Source of the DNA: PUPG01 sp041686485
GTDB taxonomy: Bacteria > Bacteroidota > Bacteroidia > Bacteroidales > UBA7960
Length of the DNA stretch: 12,548 nucleotides
Assembly: GCA_041686485.1 (NCBI GenBank)
Contig: JAWLDT010000069.1
Coordinates: 1-12,548, forward strand
Direction of reading: 5' to 3'
The notes under the pieces are model-generated. The model was given only the letters and a program-made list of their open reading frames with translations. It was not told the origin of the DNA and made no database searches. A program made the translations under genes and the position numbers. Shown piece by piece: positions 1-5,022 of this stretch (its first letter is position 1; each line of letters opens with the position of its first letter).

Positions 1-726
1 ATGAAAACCTATAACAGAATCATGTTGAAGCTAAGCGGTGAGTCGCTGGCGGGGCCGGAGCGGTTGGGCATTGATGCCGGAGCGCTCGACGGTTATGCAA
101 ATGAGATCAAAACGCTCAAGGATAATGGCAAGGAAGTGGCTGTTGTGCTGGGTGGAGGGAATATATTCAGGGGTTTGCAGGGTATGCAGGATGGTTTCGA
201 CCGGGTAACCGGTGACCAGATGGGCATGCTGGCGACCATCATCAACAGCATGGCGTTGGCATCGGCGCTGGAGCGGCTGGGCGTTAAGGCAACCGTGCTG
301 TCGGGCATACCGGTAGAGACGATCTGCGAAAAAATGAGCCGCAAAAGGGCTATTCACCTGCTTTCGCAAAACCACGTGGTGATCATCGCCGGAGGGACCG
401 GTAATCCGTTTTTTACCACAGACTCTGCTGCTGCGTTGCGGGCTGTTGAAATCCAGGCCGATGTCATACTGAAAGGAACACGCGTTGACGGCGTGTACGA
501 CGCAGACCCGGAGAAAGAGCCTTCAGCCAAAAAATATGACAGCCTGACTTTCGACGATGCCATCGAAAAGAACCTGCAGGTGATGGACAGAACCGCCTTC
601 ACCCTTTGCAAAGAGAACACCCTCCCCATTATTGTCTTCAACATGAATGAGAAGGGTGCACTCTATGATATTGTTGTAAAGGGCCGTGAACGCGGCACGC
701 TGGTTAAACCAGCGACAGACGTTTAA
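1..726 (+). CDS. pyrH: UMP kinase (uridylate kinase)
   Basis: Cytoplasmic kinase that phosphorylates UMP to UDP with ATP, an essential step of pyrimidine nucleotide synthesis; the family is hexameric. The 241-residue product has normal family length and amino-acid-kinase motifs in order: KLSGES (10-15), GGGN (51-54) for phosphate binding, GDQMGMLAT (71-79), GGTGNPFFTTDSAA (131-144) and KGTRVDGVYDADP (158-170). The ATG is the first base of the window. The N-terminus MKTYNRIMLKLSGES matches the usual PyrH start, so the gene looks complete, but its ribosome binding site and promoter lie outside. In many bacteria pyrH follows tsf on the same strand; here it is on the opposite strand and converges on tsf, with the last 23 bp shared. 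No terminator is visible at its end. Identification is firm from motifs and length. Confidence 0.97.
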   Translation: MKTYNRIMLKLSGESLAGPERLGIDAGALDGYANEIKTLKDNGKEVAVVLGGGNIFRGLQGMQDGFDRVTGDQMGMLATIINSMALASALERLGVKATVLSGIPVETICEKMSRKRAIHLLSQNHVVIIAGGTGNPFFTTDSAAALRAVEIQADVILKGTRVDGVYDADPEKEPSAKKYDSLTFDDAIEKNLQVMDRTAFTLCKENTLPIIVFNMNEKGALYDIVVKGRERGTLVKPATDV

Positions 727-1537
727 AATCAACGACCGTCAGATCGTTATCAGCGGCTTTAAGCATCTGACCAACGGTCTTCTTACTGTCTTTTATGAAT
801 TCCTGATTGAGCAGGGTTGACTCTTTATAAAACTTATTGAGCTTACCCATGGCGATCTTTTCAAGCAGCTCTTCCGGCTTTCCTTCCTGGCGGGCCTGAT
901 CTTTCCCGATCTCTATCTCACTGTCTACAACCTTCTGGGGAACACCGTCTTTGTCAAGGGCAACAGGTGCCATGGCGGCAATTTGCATCACCACATCCTT
1001 ACCAATAATGTCAATATCCTGAACATCCGCTTTATTCAGTGCCGCAATAGCTGCGATCTTATTTCCGGGGTGGGTATAGGCAAAGGCTCTGGCGCCTTCA
1101 ACGACTTCATACTCGCTCAGCATCATTTTTTCACCGGTCTTACCGACCATATCGGTAATATTCTCCTCAACGGAACGACCTTCCATATCAGCGGCTTTCA
1201 ACGCATCAAGGTCTTTGCAATCTTTGGAAACAGCCAGGTCAAGGATGGATGTGGCAAAATTCACCGTATCGGTAGTCTGAGCGACAAAGTCGGTTTCGCA
1301 GTTCAGCATCAGGCTATATGCCCTGGTGCCGTCACTGCTGGTTTTGCTCAGCACAACACCTTCATTGGCTTCTTTGTCGGAACGCTTGTTGGCCATCTTC
1401 TGCCCTTTCTTGCGAAGGTGCTCAACAGCCTTATCGAAATCCCCTTCTGCTTCCACAAGGGCTTTTTTGCAGTCCATCATGCCTGCACCGGTCATCTTTC
1501 TTAACTTATTTACGTCAGCGGCGGTTATCTTTGTCAT
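704..1537 (-). CDS. tsf: Elongation factor Ts
   Basis: Guanine-nucleotide exchange factor that recycles EF-Tu·GDP to EF-Tu·GTP during translation. The 277-residue product carries the N-terminal UBA-like helical domain (about residues 9-45, including KLRKMTGAGMMDCKKAL) and the EF-Tu-contacting TDFVA motif at 82-86, followed by the core dimerisation-type region. The open frame continues upstream to 1711, but that extension only reads rpsB in another frame. The ATG at 1535-1537, giving MTKITAADV, is the family start and leaves a 34-bp gap after the rpsB stop. No clear Shine-Dalgarno sequence precedes it, as is usual in Bacteroidota. It is the last gene of the rplM-rpsI-rpsB-tsf operon. Its final six codons and stop overlap the end of the convergent pyrH gene. 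Confidence 0.97.
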   Translation of the reverse strand: MTKITAADVNKLRKMTGAGMMDCKKALVEAEGDFDKAVEHLRKKGQKMANKRSDKEANEGVVLSKTSSDGTRAYSLMLNCETDFVAQTTDTVNFATSILDLAVSKDCKDLDALKAADMEGRSVEENITDMVGKTGEKMMLSEYEVVEGARAFAYTHPGNKIAAIAALNKADVQDIDIIGKDVVMQIAAMAPVALDKDGVPQKVVDSEIEIGKDQARQEGKPEELLEKIAMGKLNKFYKESTLLNQEFIKDSKKTVGQMLKAADNDLTVVDFKRLSLV

Positions 1538-1571
1538 GTTCGGTATATATTTATCTGTGGTACTTGATTGT

Positions 1572-2492
1572 TTATTGCTGCACCCTTCTCCTGGGGCGCT
1601 TACCGGTCGATTTTTTACTATCGCCGGCATCCTTCTCTTTTTCTTCTTTTTTGGCTTTTTTAGCCAGCTGTGCTCTTTTCTCTTCGAGCTCATCAGCGGA
1701 AAGGTCCTCATCAGCCGCTTCTTCCAAAGCTTTCAGGCGCTGATTTTCCTTTTCTTTCTCCTGCTCCCTTTCTTCCTCTTCTTCGGCGGCTTTGTCCTTA
1801 TCCATCTTACGTTCGGCCAGTCCTTCCTGGATGGCTTCTACCATCAGCTTCACAATGATATGAATGGATTTTGAGGCATCATCATTGGCCGGAATCGGGA
1901 AGTCAACATCCGTCGGGTTGGCGTTGGTATCAACGATGGCAAAGGTTGGGATATTCAGCTTCTTGGCTTCTTTCACAGCAATATGCTCTTTGCAGATATC
2001 CACCACAAAGATGGCTGCAGGCAGGCGGTTCAGATCCGCAATACTACCGAGTTGCTTATCCAGCTTGTTGCGTTCACGCATGATGTGCAGGCGCTCGCGC
2101 TTCGACATGTTGTCGAAGGTACCGTCAACGGCCATTTTATCAATTGCCATCATCTTCTTGACCGCTTTACGGATCGTGGCAAAGTTGGTAAGCATACCAC
2201 CGGGCCACCTTTCAGTGACATAAGGCATATTCACCTCTTTCACCAGTTCTTTCACGGTATCCTGCGCCTGTTTTTTGGTTGCCACAAACAGGATCTTCTT
2301 GCCGGATCTGGCGATCTGTTTCAACGCATTGGCGGCTTCATCAACTTTGGCAATGGTCTTGTTGAGGTCGATGATATGGATGCCGTTGCGCTCCATAAAA
2401 ATATAAGGCGCCATGTTGGGGTTCCACTTCCGCTTGAGGTGGCCAAAATGGACACCGGCATCTAAGAGTTCGTTATAATTTGTTCTTGCCAT
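1572..2492 (-). CDS. rpsB: 30S ribosomal protein uS2 with long charged C-terminal tail
   Basis: Ribosomal protein of the small-subunit body/head junction, needed for bS1 and mRNA engagement in species that have bS1. Residues 1-229 form a standard S2 fold: LLDAGVHFGHLKRKWNPNMAPYI at the N-terminus, VTERWPGGMLTNFATIRK (92-109), then DICKEHIAVKEAKKLNIPTFAIVDTN (165-190). The chain then runs on for about 77 residues (230-306) of very charged, low-complexity sequence: an E-run near 237-241, alternating K/E, an LSADELEEKRAQLAKKAKK stretch that looks like helix or coiled coil, and a basic end with RPRRR. Total length 306 exceeds the roughly 240-260 of many S2 proteins. It sits 21 bp after rpsI and 34 bp before tsf, consistent with cotranscription. 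Confidence 0.97.
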   Translation of the reverse strand: MARTNYNELLDAGVHFGHLKRKWNPNMAPYIFMERNGIHIIDLNKTIAKVDEAANALKQIARSGKKILFVATKKQAQDTVKELVKEVNMPYVTERWPGGMLTNFATIRKAVKKMMAIDKMAVDGTFDNMSKRERLHIMRERNKLDKQLGSIADLNRLPAAIFVVDICKEHIAVKEAKKLNIPTFAIVDTNANPTDVDFPIPANDDASKSIHIIVKLMVEAIQEGLAERKMDKDKAAEEEEEREQEKEKENQRLKALEEAADEDLSADELEEKRAQLAKKAKKEEKEKDAGDSKKSTGKRPRRRVQQ

Positions 2493-2513
2493 ACTATGAG
2501 AAATAAAAAATAA

Positions 2514-2900
2514 TTAACGTTTGCTGAATTGGAATTTTTTCCGGGCCTTGGGTTGACCGGGTTTCTTCCTTTCCACCATTCGGGGATCTCTTCTGAGCAG
2601 TCCTTTTGCCTTCAATGGCGGACGATATTCAGCATCGATTTCGACGAGGGCTTTGGAGATAGCCAGGCGGGCTGCTTCTGCCTGACCGTTGATTCCTCCA
2701 CCATCCAGATTCACCTTGACATCATACTTCCCCTTGTTGTTAGTAATCTCAAAGGGCTGATTAATAACATACTGCAAGGTACCAGTCGGGAAATATTCCT
2801 GATAATCTTTTTTGTTAACAGTGATATTGCCATTACCGGGTTTTAAATAGATCCGGGCAACGGCTGTTTTCCTTCTTCCTGAGGTGTTTATTACGTCCAT
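2514..2900 (-). CDS. rpsI: 30S ribosomal protein uS9
   Basis: Small-subunit protein of the 30S head whose C-terminal tail reaches the P-site tRNA. The 128-residue product is full length. It shows GRRKTAVARI (8-17), the GGG..GQA..AR.AI.KAL region (about 67-85) and the conserved basic end with RRDPRMVERKKPG and a terminal FSKR, the tRNA-contacting tail. The ATG at 2898-2900 is three bases beyond the rplM stop (2904-2906), so the two genes are tightly coupled in the usual rplM-rpsI pair. rpsB follows after 21 bp. No Shine-Dalgarno is evident, and translational coupling with rplM is plausible. Nothing is unusual in the sequence. Confidence 0.98.
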   Translation of the reverse strand: MDVINTSGRRKTAVARIYLKPGNGNITVNKKDYQEYFPTGTLQYVINQPFEITNNKGKYDVKVNLDGGGINGQAEAARLAISKALVEIDAEYRPPLKAKGLLRRDPRMVERKKPGQPKARKKFQFSKR

Positions 2901-2903
2901 TGT

Positions 2904-3359
2904 CTATTTAATTGTGTTGAGGTTGATAGCTTTGGGTTGTTGAGCTTCATGCGGATGTTCAGTACCCTGATACACATGCAGGTTGCGATACAGTTTATCG
3001 CCAAGACGGTTTTTGGGCAACATTCCCTTGACGGCCTTTTCAACCATCGCAATGGGGTTCTTCACCATCATCTCGCGCGCCAGGGTTTTTCGTTGGCCCT
3101 TGGGGTATCCTGTGTGCCTGACATAGGTCTTTTGATCCCATTTATTGCCGGTCAGCTTCACTTTCTCCGCATTGATAACAATCACATTATCACCACAGTC
3201 AACATGTGGGGTGAAATTGGGCTTGTGCTTGCCACGAAGCATGCTGGCCACCTGGGACGCCAGGCGTCCAAGGACAGCACCATCAGCGTCCACGACAACC
3301 CATTCCTTATCAACAGTTGCCTTGTTGGCTGATACAGTTTTGTAACTTAATGTATTCAT
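2904..3359 (-). CDS. rplM: 50S ribosomal protein uL13
   Basis: Early-assembly protein of the large subunit that binds 23S rRNA. The 151-residue product has the family core: VVDADGAVLGRLAS (22-35), RGKHKPNFTPHVDCGD (42-57) and the signature region REMMVKNPIAMVEKAVKGML followed by PKNRLG (95-120). It is the first gene of the minus-strand rplM-rpsI-rpsB-tsf operon. The upstream region carries two Bacteroidota-type promoters, giving leaders of about 58 and about 165 nt. The short leader contains only a weak CCCG/CGGG hairpin near the predicted transcript start (3408-3419), so there is no strong evidence for autogenous control. The ATG at 3357-3359 is the only sensible start. Confidence 0.98.
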   Translation of the reverse strand: MNTLSYKTVSANKATVDKEWVVVDADGAVLGRLASQVASMLRGKHKPNFTPHVDCGDNVIVINAEKVKLTGNKWDQKTYVRHTGYPKGQRKTLAREMMVKNPIAMVEKAVKGMLPKNRLGDKLYRNLHVYQGTEHPHEAQQPKAINLNTIK

Positions 3360-3423
3360 CGGTTTGGCTTAATTTACTGTCTCTGTTTGTTTAATAACCT
3401 TACAGTTCCCGCTTACGGGGGTG

Positions 3424-3455
3424 CAAAGATAACATTTCGTTTTGGCTTCGGCAAA
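3424..3455 (-). promoter_or_regulatory. Proximal promoter of the rplM operon
   Basis: Read on the minus strand, TATCTTTG at 3431-3424 matches the Bacteroidota -7 consensus TAnnTTTG exactly. TTTG at 3455-3452 lies 20 bp upstream, at the expected spacing for the -33 element. Transcription would begin near 3417, about 58 nt before the rplM start codon. The match to both boxes is direct; the function is inferred. Confidence 0.7.
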
Positions 3456-3456
3456 T

Positions 3457-3480
3457 TTATTAACATCAATCTGTTAATAA
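3457..3480. repeat. Inverted repeat upstream of the rplM promoter
   Basis: TTATTAACA (3457-3465) and TGTTAATAA (3472-3480) are perfect 9-bp inverted arms around a 6-base centre. The dyad begins one base beyond the -33 element of the proximal rplM promoter. The position would suit a dimeric regulator or an AT-rich upstream element. It is AT-rich, so chance occurrence is possible. Confidence 0.45.
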
Positions 3481-3529
3481 CGTGCCGGTATTTATAGTTG
3501 GATAATTAAACGGGCTCAAATTCAGGCTG

Positions 3530-3561
3530 CAAAGATAGAAAAAAGTTCCGGGATTTTTCAA
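3530..3561 (-). promoter_or_regulatory. Distal promoter of the rplM operon
   Basis: A second TATCTTTG box (minus strand, 3537-3530) sits within the same 10-base word TGCAAAGATA (plus strand) as the proximal one. A TTG at 3561-3559 lies 21 bp upstream as a possible -33 element. It would give a leader of about 165 nt. The upstream element abuts the plus-strand -7-like box of the DUF4105 gene, so the two promoters would compete for polymerase. Weaker than the proximal promoter because only TTG rather than TTTG is present. Confidence 0.5.
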
Positions 3562-3569
3562 TATTTTTG
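3562..3569 (+). promoter_or_regulatory. -7-like promoter box for the DUF4105 gene
   Basis: TATTTTTG matches TAnnTTTG exactly on the plus strand. No TTG is seen at the matching -33 distance. Transcription would start near 3575, leaving a leader of about 16 nt before the ATG at 3591. This placement argues against a start at the upstream TTG (3567), which would lie inside the promoter box. Confidence 0.4.
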
Positions 3570-3590
3570 CATGTAATCATCCTGAAAAAA

Positions 3591-4739
3591 ATGAAGAAAC
3601 TTTATCTTTCCATTGGTATACTATGCCTCCTCTTACTAACAGGTACGTTGAAGGCGACCGACAGCCCATTATCGGAAGAGGCTGAGATTTCACTGCTGAC
3701 AGCAAGCCCGGGTGCAGAGCTTTACGCTGTTTTCGGCCACAGCGCCCTCTGGGTGCACGATCCGGTCAACAATATTGACGAAGTGTATAACTGGGGAACC
3801 TTCGATTTTGACACCCCGAACTTTTACACCAAATTTATGCGTGGCAGGCTGATGTACGAGCTCACCGTGGTGCCCCTGCGGTTGTTTTTACCCGAATATG
3901 ACTACGCGGGCCGGGGTGTTGAGCAGCAGGTGCTGAACCTCACACCCCCTGAGAAACAGGCTGTTTACCGCTTTTTGCAGATAAACCGCCGCCCGGAGAA
4001 CATACATTATCTCTACGACTTTTTTTACGACAATTGTGCAACCCGCATCCGCGACCTGGCAGATGAACAGCTCGATATTGACTGGGGGCCAGAGCCACAG
4101 GCAAGGGAGGCAAAGACCTTTCGCGAGCTGTTGCATCCCTATGTCGAACACATCCCCTGGACAAGCTTTGGCATCGACCTTCTGCTCGGCATGCCGGCAG
4201 ATAAGGTGGCATCGCCATGGCATTACATGTTCCTGCCCGATGAGATGTTCATCGCCTTTCAGCAGGCCAGACACAACGACGGGCGTCTTTTGATCAACAG
4301 CCACCAGGAAATCCTTCCTCAACAATATCAGCCATCGGATCCAACACCGTTTACACCCACCCTTGTTTTATGGCTGGTGTTTATCCTTGGATGTCTTACG
4401 TTATTAAGGCATAAAGTGGCCAATGTTTTTCAGAAAGGCTACTTTACCATCCTGGGCGTCCTGGGGCTCATCCTGTTCTTTATGTGGTTTTTGTCGGATC
4501 ATGTGGCCACAGGTATGAATCTGGATCTGCTGTGGACGCTTCCCACGCATATCTATTTCATCTTCCGCACCCGCAGTAAACAGCAGCCAGGTATGGTCAA
4601 AGGATATTTCGCGGTTGTGTTCTTTCTCAACATTGGTTTGCTGATCCTTTGGCCGTTCGGGTTGCAGGATTTTCATGCGGCATCATTACCGCTGATCCTG
4701 CTGGCCACCATTTTTGCGGCGACGCAATGGACCCGATAA
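3591..4739 (+). CDS. DUF4105 (Lnb N-terminal-like) membrane protein
   Basis: A 382-residue envelope protein with an N-terminal signal peptide (residues 1 to about 22, hydrophobic core LYLSIGILCLLLLTG) and a periplasmic DUF4105 domain (about 28-250). Conserved DUF4105 motifs are clear: LLTASPGAELYAVFGHSAL with G49-H50, YNWGTFDFDTPNFYTKF, and YLYDFFYDNCATRIRD with Cys149. The His/Cys pair resembles a papain/NlpC-type catalytic arrangement, but activity in this family is not established here. The C-terminal part has about four or five hydrophobic membrane segments (about 256-272, 285-301, 312-326, 340-356, 364-378). The ATG at 3591 is preferred over the in-frame TTG at 3567 because the signal peptide begins there and the TTG overlaps a -7 box. 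The gene is divergent from rplM, and a perfect palindrome begins one base after its stop codon. Family call is firm; substrate unknown. Confidence 0.88.
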   Translation: MKKLYLSIGILCLLLLTGTLKATDSPLSEEAEISLLTASPGAELYAVFGHSALWVHDPVNNIDEVYNWGTFDFDTPNFYTKFMRGRLMYELTVVPLRLFLPEYDYAGRGVEQQVLNLTPPEKQAVYRFLQINRRPENIHYLYDFFYDNCATRIRDLADEQLDIDWGPEPQAREAKTFRELLHPYVEHIPWTSFGIDLLLGMPADKVASPWHYMFLPDEMFIAFQQARHNDGRLLINSHQEILPQQYQPSDPTPFTPTLVLWLVFILGCLTLLRHKVANVFQKGYFTILGVLGLILFFMWFLSDHVATGMNLDLLWTLPTHIYFIFRTRSKQQPGMVKGYFAVVFFLNIGLLILWPFGLQDFHAASLPLILLATIFAATQWTR

Positions 4740-4769
4740 CGTAGGGACGCAATGCATTGCGTCCCTACG
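4740..4769. repeat. Perfect 30-bp palindrome at the 3' end of the DUF4105 gene
   Basis: Each strand reads the same over all 30 bases; the left arm is CGTAGGGACGCAATG and the centre is ATGCAT. It begins at the base after the TAA of the DUF4105 gene (4737-4739). As RNA it would form a long hairpin without a following U-run, so it could stabilise or end the 3' side of either transcript. It also resembles dispersed REP-like/MITE-like palindromes. Its right arm is the start of the 24-bp tandem unit that follows. Confidence 0.9.
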
Positions 4770-4984
4770 GTATTTCACCATTGCGTCCCTACGGTATTTC
4801 ACCATTGCGTCCCNNNNNNNNNNNNNNNNNNNNNNNNNNNNNNNNNNNNNNNNNNNNNNNNNNNNNNNNNNNNNNNNNNNNNNNNNNNNNNNNNNNNNNN
4901 NNNNNNNNNNNNNCATTGCGTCCCTACGGTATTTCACCATTGCGTCCCTACGGTATTTCACCATTGCGTCCCCACGGTATCGCG
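4755..4984. repeat. 24-bp tandem (minisatellite) array interrupted by the gap
   Basis: Head-to-tail units begin with CATTGCGTCCCTACG and end in GTATTTCAC. Exact complete units lie at 4755-4778, 4779-4802, 4914-4937 and 4938-4961. A partial unit at 4803-4813 runs into the gap. A diverged unit starts at 4962 (T to C at 4973, then CGCG in place of TTCAC), and a much decayed copy may lie at about 4985-5008. There are no spacers between units. Because the unit is a multiple of three and lacks stop codons, frames stay open through it, but there is no sign that it is coding. Copy number is unknown because of the gap. Confidence 0.92.
4814..4913. other. Assembly gap of 100 N
   Basis: Exactly 100 undetermined bases inside the tandem array. 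A round 100 is the usual placeholder for a gap of unknown size, so the real array may be longer or shorter and could contain other sequence. Flanking units are in the same orientation on both sides, which supports the array as the cause of the break. Confidence 0.97.
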
Positions 4985-5022
4985 TTATTGTCCCTGCCGG
5001 GTATTATTTATCCGCGCAATTC

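Noticed and set aside
704..1711. Longer EF-Ts with a 58-residue N-terminal extension
   Set aside because: The extension reads the C-terminal part of rpsB in another frame; the family start MTKITAADV is at 1537.
983..1874. Plus-strand frames opposite tsf and rpsB (983-1504 and 1326-1874)
   Set aside because: Antisense to well-supported translation genes; they have no recognisable domain and no promoter.
3360..3420. Structured ribosomal-protein leader regulating rplM
   Set aside because: Only a 4-bp CCCG/CGGG hairpin is visible near the predicted transcript start; that is not enough to call an autoregulatory element.
3567..3590. TTG start for the DUF4105 gene
   Set aside because: It overlaps the TATTTTTG promoter box, and the signal peptide begins naturally at the ATG at 3591.
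4755..4984. Possible CRISPR array
   Set aside because: The units join head to tail with no spacer sequence, and no cas gene is in the window; it is a tandem minisatellite.
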